A stretch of DNA of 64,000 nt, from contig NZ_JACCCV010000001.1 in the NCBI RefSeq assembly GCF_013410115.1, forward strand, positions 1,240,001 through 1,304,000, in the 5' to 3' direction. The notes under the pieces are model-generated. The model ran no database searches. It worked only from the letters and a program-made list of their open reading frames with translations, and was not told the origin of the DNA. Origin of the DNA: Tunturiibacter gelidiferens (GTDB lineage: Bacteria > Acidobacteriota > Terriglobia > Terriglobales > Acidobacteriaceae). The position numbers and the translations under genes were made by a program. The first letter of the stretch is position 1. Each line of letters begins with the position of its first letter. Below are positions 28,536-37,900 of the stretch, in pieces.

Positions 28536-28563
28536 GCAGACCCTTCGGGATGACAACAAAAAG
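28536..28563 (+). repeat. REP-like repeat R3
   Basis: GCAGACCCTTCGGGAT is followed by TGACAACAAAAAG and then GACAGGCAAC, the extension also seen in R1. It is spaced 91 nt from R2. Confidence 0.7.
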
Positions 28564-28676
28564 ACAGGCAACTGCAGCGGAAAGAAAAAGTCGACGGCAG
28601 ACAAAAGGAGCGGCAACGGGTTGCGGGAGCCGGATTTGGGGAACGGCTCCCGTGTCGGGAAGGGCGCGGCGTAGTT

Positions 28677-29345
28677 CTATTTCTCTTTTGGTTTGGAGGC
28701 GGAGCCCTGGACGATGAGGTCGTTGTCGACGCTGAAGGCGCCTGGGGCGGAGTTTGCCTGCATTCCTGCAATGGAGGAGTCCATCTGGTTGAGGACGACT
28801 CCGTATAGGGTGACGTTGCCGTTCTTCACGATGATGTGAATGGCGTGAAAGCCCATGGGCGGGGAGTTGGTGATGCCGCCAGCGGCCAGGGCGACGCCTG
28901 CTCCGGGCCCGATGGCGCGTCCAAGGTTGCCCTGATTTGCGTTGTACTTCCTGAGGGAGGGCTGGGTGTAGATGCGGTTGTAGACTTCGGCGCGGATGCG
29001 GTCGTCCATGGGCGAGTAGGGGAGGACCTCGATCTGGTTGTCGACCGCGTCTATGCCCTGGATGCCTTTGACGGCTCTTTCGGCATCACTTTTGAGTGTA
29101 GGACGGGAGGCGAAGCCTTTGAGGACGAGTGTTTTGCCGTGGATGCCGAAGGTCAGCCAGTCGAAGACTCCGAGATTGGTGAGGCCGGCTAGTTTTTTCT
29201 GCACCTGTTGAACGATGCGGACGGTGTCTTCCTGCGACCAGGTGGGGCCGGGCGTGGGCTCCTGAGCGATGACGGTTGGAGCAGAGAGGGTGAAGACGAG
29301 AGATGCAGCAAGGGCCGGAAACACGCGACGGGTTAGGCGGATCAT
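28677..29345 (-). CDS. Periplasmic BON-domain protein
   Basis: This 222-residue protein has a signal peptide (VFPALAASLVFTLSAPTVIAQ, cut near residue 28). There are two BON-like domains: about 45-108 (DWLTFGIHGKTLVLKGFASRP, GIDAVDNQIEVL) and about 112-215, where NGNVTLYGVV and SVDNDLIVQG show the second domain with an inserted loop. BON domains bind membranes or peptidoglycan and are found in OsmY-like envelope proteins. The ATG has GGAGAG upstream. The next gene upstream on this strand is a beta-barrel protein 113 bp away, so they may be co-transcribed. Confidence 0.88.
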   Translation of the reverse strand: MIRLTRRVFPALAASLVFTLSAPTVIAQEPTPGPTWSQEDTVRIVQQVQKKLAGLTNLGVFDWLTFGIHGKTLVLKGFASRPTLKSDAERAVKGIQGIDAVDNQIEVLPYSPMDDRIRAEVYNRIYTQPSLRKYNANQGNLGRAIGPGAGVALAAGGITNSPPMGFHAIHIIVKNGNVTLYGVVLNQMDSSIAGMQANSAPGAFSVDNDLIVQGSASKPKEK

Positions 29346-29458
29346 CTGTTCTCTCCGGTTGCTATGAATTTAGACTTCCGGCAGAAAGATACGCTATGGC
29401 GAGAGTCGAGTCCAGAGGCCGGCGCCGATTTGAGCTTTGGATCGTGCCCGGAGAAAAG

Positions 29459-30073
29459 CTATTGGCTATGGCGATGGCGCGGGTTGAAGTCGAAGATGTA
29501 GACGGCGCCGAGCGTGATGGCCTTTGGGCGGATGCTGCCGGAGGGTACCGCGGGGGTGTCCCAGTGCTGGTACTGGAAGTCGACTTTGACGGCGAGGTGA
29601 TGGGTGAGGTTGTAGTCGAGGCCGACGCCGGGGGAGAGGACGAGGGTATTGGAGTTGATGTAGCGGACGTTGCCAAAGATGTAGCCGCCCCTGAGGTAGT
29701 CGATTGCGCCGCGGCCGACGAGGAAGTTGGCGTAGGGGTGGAGACGGCCTAGGGGGTACTCGACCCTGGGGCCGACGAGGAAGTTTTTCTGACTGCTTAT
29801 GGTGCCTTCATCGATGGGATAAGAGCCGCGAATCTCAGCGGCGGGCCGGAAGAGACGGAAGGAGAGAAGCGTAATGTCGGCGCCGGCGGTGATGTCGAGG
29901 TTTTTTCCACCCGCCAAGTTGGTGAAGGTGCCGGTACCTCCGACGAAGGCTGAGAGCTGAAGCTGCTGGGTAGCTGCGGGGGAACTCTGTGCGAATGCGT
30001 CAGGTGCCAGGGAGAGTGTCAGGAAGAGGAGGGTCGACAAGACGACCCGAGTCAACGTCAATTTGAACTTCAT
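29459..30073 (-). CDS. Small outer-membrane beta-barrel protein
   Basis: This 204-residue protein has a signal peptide (VVLSTLLFLTLSLAPDAFAQ) and alternating amphipathic strands typical of an 8-strand OmpA/OmpW-like barrel (FLVGPRVEYPLGRLHPYANFLVGRG; LSPGVGLDYNLTHHLAVKVDFQYQHW). The last strand (AITLGAVYIFDF) ends close to the C-terminus. It is a paralogue of the protein at 38632-39204: both share the FLVG...Y/PY, L-P-G-G-D and VDFxYQxW...RP.....G blocks. The ribosome site is GAGGATCGT-ATG. No transport substrate can be inferred. Confidence 0.85.
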   Translation of the reverse strand: MKFKLTLTRVVLSTLLFLTLSLAPDAFAQSSPAATQQLQLSAFVGGTGTFTNLAGGKNLDITAGADITLLSFRLFRPAAEIRGSYPIDEGTISSQKNFLVGPRVEYPLGRLHPYANFLVGRGAIDYLRGGYIFGNVRYINSNTLVLSPGVGLDYNLTHHLAVKVDFQYQHWDTPAVPSGSIRPKAITLGAVYIFDFNPRHRHSQ

Positions 30074-30241
30074 ACGATCCTCTGACTTCTTCCTCTAACT
30101 TCTTGCTTGCGGTAAAGCAGTGCCGAATGCCCGGGGGCTTTGTGAGTCAGGCGGGAGAAACATCCAAGGAACTCCCCCTGAACAGAGTTATCGGCCTTTT
30201 TGCCGCAATGCTTATTTTGTCGATGTGCCATACTTTGGCTG

Positions 30242-30526
30242 ATGGGACTATGGACTGGGCGGCTGGTTCGATTGCTGGTGGCGCTGGCTGTTGCGGCGGG
30301 GGTGCTGTGGGTGGGGGATTGGGCGGTGTTGGGGATTCGCGTCTCGCATGGGACGGCGTACCGGGTGGTGCAGGTAAAGCAGTTTCTGGCTACTCCGCTG
30401 AAGGGCAACAAGGTGGAGTATGACTATATGGGCGCGACTCCGGTGACGTGCAGCCGGTCGATCTTTCCGCAGCACGGGAACTCTGCGTGCTGGTGGCTGG
30501 AGCGGCACAGCTCGCAGTGGGAGTAA
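30242..30526 (+). CDS. Small membrane-anchored or exported protein of unknown function
   Basis: This 94-residue product starts MGLWTGRLVRLLVALAVAAGVL, an N-terminal signal or anchor. A compact domain follows with two Cys (VTCSRSIF and SACWWLER). The in-frame start at 30200 would lengthen it by 14 residues; the shorter start gives a cleaner signal. I have no family name for it. It converges on the gene at 30547 with a 20-bp gap. Its plus-strand G-rich codon use matches the surrounding region, which supports it as a real gene. Confidence 0.65.
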   Translation: MGLWTGRLVRLLVALAVAAGVLWVGDWAVLGIRVSHGTAYRVVQVKQFLATPLKGNKVEYDYMGATPVTCSRSIFPQHGNSACWWLERHSSQWE

Positions 30527-30546
30527 GACGCTGCGGAGTCGGGTGG

Positions 30547-31038
30547 CTAGACTTCGAAGAGTATCTGGATGATTTGTCTGGCCAGGTCTTCGGGCTGGTG
30601 GAAGCGTTTTGGATTGTCGGCGAAGGAGTCCTGGATGTACAGGGTGTCGTCATCCGTGACCTGAAAGGCGAAGTGGCGGGTCTTGCGATCGAGAGTGGGG
30701 TCTCCGGCGACGCCCAGGCCCTTCGCGTAGTCGAGGATGATGGTGGAGTCGTTGTGGGTGATGCGCGCGTCGAACCAAGGAAAGCGGCTGCGGGTGAGTT
30801 TAATCTCGGTGGCGCTGATGGTCTGGATGGTGGTGTCGGAGGCGGTAACGTCGCCTTGAAGGTGGCGCTTGATCTCGGTGATGTCCTGCTCGAGGCAGGC
30901 GGCGAGGCTGGTGAAGAAGGGCTTGCCCTGAGTGGTGATGATGCCGGCCTGGTGCTGGGAGCGGCCGTAAGCTTCGGCTGCGTCGTGAGACTTTTGCTTG
31001 ATGTCCTGGGCGAGATTCTCGATCCACTCTTTAGCCAT
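30547..31038 (-). CDS. Hypothetical cytoplasmic protein
   Basis: This 163-residue product starts MAKEWIENLAQDIKQKSHDAAEAYGRSQ. A helical N-terminal half with a regular charge pattern precedes a beta-rich half (IKLTRSRFPWFDARITHNDSTI split; RKTRHFAFQVTDDDTLYIQD). It has no signal peptide or membrane helix. I do not recognise the family. The ATG at 31038 has AAGGAG 12 nt upstream; the frame is open for 52 codons more, but that extension is Ser/Arg-rich and unlike coding sequence. It is divergent from the Mpo1-like gene. Confidence 0.7.
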   Translation of the reverse strand: MAKEWIENLAQDIKQKSHDAAEAYGRSQHQAGIITTQGKPFFTSLAACLEQDITEIKRHLQGDVTASDTTIQTISATEIKLTRSRFPWFDARITHNDSTIILDYAKGLGVAGDPTLDRKTRHFAFQVTDDDTLYIQDSFADNPKRFHQPEDLARQIIQILFEV

Positions 31039-31192
31039 GCTGATGACTGCTCCTTCATCCGTTGCTTTTGCCTGAGAGGCTTGCGAAGTGGATGTTCTTA
31101 GGTTTGACGGCGATGAGGCGTGAAAAGCCGCTTGGCGACGATGTGGATGATTTTGATTGCGGGTGATGAGGAGCCGAGAGTATGGTGTCGCC

Positions 31193-31495
31193 ATGCTTGG
31201 CGGACGAAGTTGGGAGAGTTGGATCGCGGAGTATTCGGAGAGCCATCAGCATCCGCTGAACCGGCTGACGCATACGTTTGGGATTCCGATTATTATGTTG
31301 TCGCTGCCGGTGCTGGTGGCGACGCTTGTGTGGCACCGATTGCTGTGGGTGGGGGTCGGACTGTTTTGCTTTGGGTGGCTGCTGCAGTTTGTGGGGCACG
31401 CGATTGAAGGGAAGCCGCCGGAGTTTTTGAAGGACTGGCGATTTCTGCTGGTGGGGTCGCGCTGGTGGGCAGCGAAGATGCGTGGGAACGCCTAG
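31193..31495 (+). CDS. Mpo1-like (DUF962) membrane protein
   Basis: This 100-residue product, MLGGRSWESWIAEYSESHQHPLNR..., has the DUF962 hallmark HQHPLNRLTHTFGIP, two membrane helices (IIMLSLPVLVATLVWH; LLWVGVGLFCFGWLLQFVGH) and the second His cluster GHAIEGKPP near the end. Yeast Mpo1 in this family is an Fe-dependent dioxygenase acting on 2-hydroxy fatty acids; whether the bacterial proteins do this is not known. Family members usually begin near MxGGRSW, so I use 31193; in-frame starts at 31157 (TTG) and 31166 (ATG) exist. Confidence 0.85.
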   Translation: MLGGRSWESWIAEYSESHQHPLNRLTHTFGIPIIMLSLPVLVATLVWHRLLWVGVGLFCFGWLLQFVGHAIEGKPPEFLKDWRFLLVGSRWWAAKMRGNA

Positions 31496-31960
31496 GCACT
31501 TCGCGGAGCTTGTGGGGAGGCTTCGAGAACCGAGGCAATGAAAAGAGGCTGACGGCTGGGTCGCGGCCTGTCGTCTTTTTGGCGTGGATATATCCTCTCG
31601 GCCGACAAAAGGTAACTAGTTGTGTGCCAAATCATAGATAAGCTGAACACGGATTGGTTACCCATTCGGCTGTGAGCAATACGCGGGACACTTGCGCGTT
31701 GGCTCGGACTGTCTCTGCTGCATAGACTTTGCGTTGGTGCGCGATTCAATGCTTCAAAAAGAAAATGAGCGCTGGACAACGGAGAGATTCTCTCGGTCGC
31801 GAGTCCTCATGCAACTTACGGGTAATATTCGGTTACTGCAGGCTGGTCTCATGATTACCAAAGGGCCATGTGTCCTGATTTGCGGTCTCGGGCGTTTTTC
31901 TCCCTATTTTGGAGCTACGTCACAACCTCCATCTCCGCCGTTGAGCTTCAGAGGTGAACC
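31496..31960. other. Long leader region of the NHL/Ig protein gene
   Basis: These 465 bp carry no recognisable gene. The region contains the promoter and possibly a long 5' leader of the 2224-residue protein. I found no convincing riboswitch or terminator by eye. Confidence 0.4.
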
Positions 31961-34900
31961 ATGCTCGCTCCTGTTCGATTTGATGAAAAGTCTTCCTGCC
32001 TGCGGTTATTTTTGAGTTTCTCAACAAGTCGGCGTCGGACTTCTCTACAGTCGTCGAGGCGATGGATGCGGACGCAGTTGGCAGGGATGTTTGTTCTTCT
32101 GGCGTTGGGTGGCATCGTGACATCCGCCTATGCCTCGCCCGTGACATTGCCCGGGGTGACGGCTATTGGAAGTACCTCCGCTGTTCAGACGGTTGCTGTT
32201 GTCGTGACAGCGGGTGGCCAGCTCGGCAAGGTCAGCGCGCTTACGGGCGGAGTCCCCAATCTTGATTTTGCTATTGCGGGAGCGGGCACCTGTTTGACGG
32301 GAAGCGCGCTCGTTGTGGGTCAGACGTGCAGCTTCCCGGTGACGTTCAGTCCAAAATACCCTGGCCAGCATATAGGTGCGGTGGCTCTGTTCGATGCGTC
32401 TGGACTGCCGCTGGGAAGTACGTGGCTAGTGGCGACGGGAAGTGGACCACTTGCATTATTTGTTCCCGGCATTATCAACACGGTGGCCGGAGATGAATCA
32501 TGGATCTACCGTGGAGATGGCCAGCCTGCTACGTCTTCGCCGATCTTTCTTCCGTTCGGAGTGGCGGTCGATCCGGCTGGAAATATGTTCATCGCTGATT
32601 CGAGCAATAATCGCATTCGGCGAGTAGATGCTGGCTCGCAGCTGATGTCCACGTACGCCGGAAACGGCAGCGCAGGCAATAGCGGCGATGGAGGGCCGGC
32701 TACACTGGCTTCGCTTAGCCTGCCGACCTCGGTTGCATTAGATGGTGCGGGCAATCTCTACTTTGCCGATAGCAATAATCATGCGATTCGTATGGTCACT
32801 GCGGCTACGGGAGTGATCACGACGGTGGCCGGGGTACTGGGGGTGCAGGGATACTCAGGAGACGGCGCCCTCGCGATTCATGCTCATCTGGATACGCCAG
32901 ATTCGGTGGCGATCGATCCGGTGAATGGCTATCTCTACATTGCGGATAGCGGAAACAATGTGATCCGACGCGTCAATCTTTCTACCGGGATCATCTCTGC
33001 GTTTGCGGGCAACCATACGCCGGCTTACGCAGGCGATGGGGGACAGGCAGTTAGTGCGAGTCTGAACGGACCGTGGAGTGCGACGGTTGGTCCTGACGGT
33101 CAAATTTACATCGCCGATCAGAACAACCACAGCATTCGCAAGGTCGCGCTCGACGGGACGATTACGACGATTGCAGGGAATGGAACCTCTGGGTTTTCTG
33201 GCGATGGAGGGGCGGCGAGCGCTGCTGTGATGGATAGTCCGGCGGCGACGGCGATCGATGCTGCAGGCAATATTTACATTGCGGACGCAGGCAACAACAG
33301 GGTTCGTAAGGTGAACGCTGTTACAGGTGAGATCGATACTGTCGTCGGTAGCAATCTGGAGTCTTTTAGTGGCGACGGTGGTCCTGCGAACGCGGCGGGC
33401 ATGTATGGTCCCTATGGAATGGCGCTCGACGGATCGGGGAATCTTTATGTCAGCGACGTGTTCCACAATCGGATACGTCTGGTCAAGAGCATCAACGCAG
33501 TCTTGAATTTTCCGACAATCCGGGTACAGCGTGTCTCGAGCACACAGGATGAGGAGCTCGAGAATGATGGAAACGCTCCGCTCAACATCTCTGATCTGAA
33601 TGCCGGGGTGAACACGCAGCTGGATCCTGTCGCCACAACCTGCTCGACCAGCGTGGCGATGACTTCGGCTTTGAACTGCATCATCGGCGCGCAGTTTGCA
33701 CCGACGACAATCGGTAATACGGTGACGGGAGTAATCACTGTTACGTCTGACTCGCCGAACAGTCCGCAGACGTTGACGCTGAGCGGCAAGGTGCTCACGC
33801 TCGACCCCTCGACGATTACTTTGAACACGAGCGGCTCTCCGTCTGCTACTGGAGCGCTTGTTACGTTTACCGTTGCTGTGACGAGTACCGGAGTGACGCC
33901 GACGGGCATCGTTACTTTTCTGGATGGAAGCACGACCATCGGGACCGCCACGCTGAACAGTGCGGGGGTAGCACTGTTTCCGACGCAGTCTCTCGCGAGC
34001 GGGACACACATCATTACCGCTAGCTATGCGGGCGATTCCAATACCGCGCCAGGTACTTCTTTGTCTGTGACTCAGATTGTGAAGGATGGAACATCCGTCT
34101 CGCTGACGTCGAGCCTGAATCCTTCGTCTCCTCAAGTCAGTGTGACTTTTGCTGCGCTTGTCGTGGGAACCTCGGGAATTCCAACTGGGAGTGTGACTTT
34201 TTTCGACGGGGGAGTTCGCCTGGGGACAGTCAATCTGAATGCTGCAGGTGCGGCTAGCTTTAGTACGTCGACGCTCAGCGTTGGAACCCATCACATAACA
34301 GCGAGCTACAGTGGGGATGCAAATTCAATTGCAAGTACGTCGCCCACGCTCAATCAGGTTGTGGTCGCTTCTTCGACTGCGACCACACTGATTACCAGCA
34401 ACCCGGATGTCTCGTTTGGGACTGCTGTTACATTTACGGCGAGCGTGACAGGGAGCGGTTCTGTAACACCAACGGGAACGATTTCGGTTCAGGATGGCAC
34501 AACGGTTCTGGGTACGCTGACTTTGGACATTCACGGCGCGGCTGCTCTTACTCTTTCTACCCTGTCCGTTGGATCGCACTCGATTCGTGCTGTGTATGGA
34601 GGCGATGCCAACAATGGCGCGAGCTCTTCTGCGGCGGTACAAGAGACCATCGAACAGATTGCCACTACGACGGCAGTTACCTCAAACGCCAGTACGGCTC
34701 CAGCCGGATCGAATATTCAACTGACTGCGACGATCACACCGGCGTCGTCGATACCCTCAAGCCCGATCACAGGAACCGTGACGTTTATGGATGGGGGGAC
34801 GACACTTGGTGCGGCGACGGTCACTGGTGGTTCTGTGACGATTACCTTGAACTCGCTGGCTGTTGGACAACACTCGATTCTTGCGATCTACAGCGGGTCG

Positions 34901-37900
34901 TCAATCTATGCTGGAAGTATCTCCTCTACGATCGTGCAAAAGGTGCAGCAGGCGGTCACGTCGGGCACGCTGATTGCGTCTGCCAACCCTTCTATCGCGG
35001 GCAAGAGTGACGCACTCACGGTTTCGATCACGAGCAATGGAGGCGTTCCTACGGGTGTCGTGACGTTTATGGATGGCACGACGGTGCTTGGCACGGCGGC
35101 TCTGAATGCGCAGGGTGTCGCGAGCTTTACGGTGCCTTCCTTTTCCACTGGGGCTCACGCGATCACTGCCGTCTACGGAGGGGATAACAACAATCTTGGA
35201 ACGACGCCTGCTCTGACTTTGATTGTTCAACAGGCGACCACCGGAGTCGTGCTTTCGACTTCAGGAAGTCCGTCAACTGCGGGGTTGCCGATCACGTTGA
35301 GTGCGACGGTTACCGGGAATGGGTCCGCTCCGACGGGCTCGGTGACCTTTTACGATGGCACGGCCGCAGTTGGTACGAGCCCGATCAACGCCGCCGGTCT
35401 GGGTACGATCTCTTTGTCTTCGCTTACCGTAGGATCTCATTCGTTGACCGCCAACTACTCTGGAGATGCGTATAACGGAACCAGCGTGTCGCCGGCGATT
35501 ACGCAGGTTGTCGTGAAAGCCTCGACCACCACTGCACTGACTGCAAGCGCTTCGACGACACCGGTGGGCGCTCCGGTGACGTTCACCGCGACTGTGACTG
35601 GTAGTTCGGGAGCGTTGGGTGGAACCGTGCAGTTTATGGACGGTTCGACTGTGATCGGCAGTCCTTCACTGACGGCGAACGGAACGGCGGTGCTGAGCAC
35701 CTCGACGCTGATTGTCGGACAGCACATTATCACTGCTGTTTATCTTGGTGATACGAACGATGCGAGCAGTACGTCGGCGGGCCTGACCCACATCGTTTCG
35801 CCGGTCACAGGTGTTGCCCTTGCATCGAGTCAGAATCCAGTAAGTGCCGGCGCCAATGTGACCTTTACGGCAGCCGTTGGGAGCTCGGAACCAGCGCCGA
35901 CCGGAGTAGTTACCTTCCATGATGGATCTGCTACTTTAGCCGCGGTCACGCTGAATGCTGCGGGCGTTGCGGTATTCAATACGACAAGTCTGGCTCTTGG
36001 CACGCACCTGATCACCGCGTCTTACGGTGGAGATACGAACAATAATGCAGCGCTCTCGTCGACGCTGAGTCAGTTGGTGCAGCGCGCTACAACTCAGACT
36101 TCGATGGCGGTCAGCGCGGTCACCTCGACGGTGAACTCTACGGAGACCTTGACCGTCACGGTTACAGGATCGGGCGGTATACCAGGTGGGCTAGTGACGT
36201 TCCTCGACGGCACAACCGTTATCGGGACTGCGAATCTTAGCGCGAACGGATCTGCGAGCCTCTCCGTCTCGAATCTTTCTCTAGGACAACACACTCTGTC
36301 AGCCAGCTACAGCGGAGACACGAATGATGCCGCCTCGTCCTCGACACCTCAAACCATCATGGTGAACAAAGGTGCACCGAGTCTTACCCTGGTCTCAAGC
36401 AGCAACCCCTCAGTAGCCGGGCTTCCGGTTGTCTTTACTGCCAACCTGAGCGGGACTACCGTTGCTCCGACCGGCAGCGTTACGTTTACTGATGGCACGA
36501 CAGTGCTTGGGTCTTCGCCAATTGCAGCGAATGGCAGCGCGAACTTCTCGACTTCCGGTCTCTCGGTGGGACAACATACGATCGTAGCGACATACATTGG
36601 CGATGCCAATAACAGTGCGGCTGCCTCTCCCGGAGTTCTCGAGACAATTCAACAGTCGACGAGCGCGGTCACGCTCAACAGCAATAAAAATCCTGCGCTT
36701 CTTGGGGACGCGGTTACATTTGCGATGACGGTGAGCGGTACTGGAGCTCAACCAACCGGCACAGTGATCCTCCGGGACGGAGCTAACAGAATCGGTACGA
36801 CTGGGATCGACGCGAACGGTCTGGCTACCCTCACCGTCTCCAACTTATCGATTGGCGCGCATACGCTGATTGCGACGTATAACGGCGATGGGAGTCATCC
36901 TGGCAGCGCGTCGGGACCTCTGCTCCAGACGATTCTGCAACCTACGGCCAGTTCTCTTGTTTCGAGCAGCAATCCATCTTTGTCGGGTACTTCAGTGACG
37001 TTCACGACCGTGGTGGCGGGCGGTGGTGGCTCTCCTGTTACTGGCACTGTCGTGTTCCGTGATGGGACGGCTGTTCTCGGGACCAGCATTGTGGCGGCGT
37101 CGGGGACGTCGACATTTACAACGAATGCCCTGAGTCCCGGACAACACTCGATTGTTGCGACGTACAGCGGCGACAGCGTGAGTCAGACGAGCAGCAGTCC
37201 GGTGCTGGTCCAGACTGTGCAGAACAGTAACACGACGACGGTGCTTACTACCTCGGGCACTCCATCGGTTGCGGGCGCTCCCCTCATTCTTACCGCGCAG
37301 GTGACTGGAAAGGGTGCGGCGCCCACAGGTGCAGTTAGCTTCGAAGACGGGACCACGGTTGTCGGAACCGCTTCCGTTGGGGTCAATGGCATTGCAACTC
37401 TTACGACATCCTCTCTTGCCGCTGGTCAGCATATATTGCTCGCAATCTATCAGGGCGACAGCGATACTTTGACCAGCACCTCTAATCCCGTGTTACAGAA
37501 CATCGAACAGCGCACCGTGGTCACGCTCACTGCGGTTAGCAGCCTGGGTACGATCAGCGGGACAAGCTCAGGCCCTTCTCTGATTGGCAACCCGATTACG
37601 TTTACCGTTTCGGTGACCGGCAGCAGCACGAACCCACCCACCGGGTTGGTTACGTTGTCGGATGGGTCCGCTATTTTAGGGACGTCGAGTGTTAGCAGTT
37701 TGGGGATCGCAACATTTACTATTTCGACGCTTGCACTCGGGCCGCACACGCTGGCTGCAAGTTACGCCGGAGACGCGCAAAACTTTCCGGGGACCTCTCC
37801 GGCGCTGACTGAAGTGGTGCAGCTGCATACTTCAAAGGCAACTCTGACGATCTCTTCGAGCCCGGTCGTTGAGAATAAACCCTTTACTCTGGTGGCGACA

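Larger units (their letters stand above)
28015..28676. other. Intergenic region with 3' element, hairpin and REP-like repeats
   Basis: About 660 bp lie between the LytTR stop (+) and the BON-protein stop (-). It holds element copy B, a terminator, a GGCTTGACA tag, and repeats R2 and R3. No protein gene is recognised. Confidence 0.7.

Noticed and set aside
32855..34294. 479-codon minus-strand frame opposite the NHL/Ig gene
   Set aside because: It is Arg/Ser/His-rich low-complexity translation, a shadow of the repeat-coding strand.
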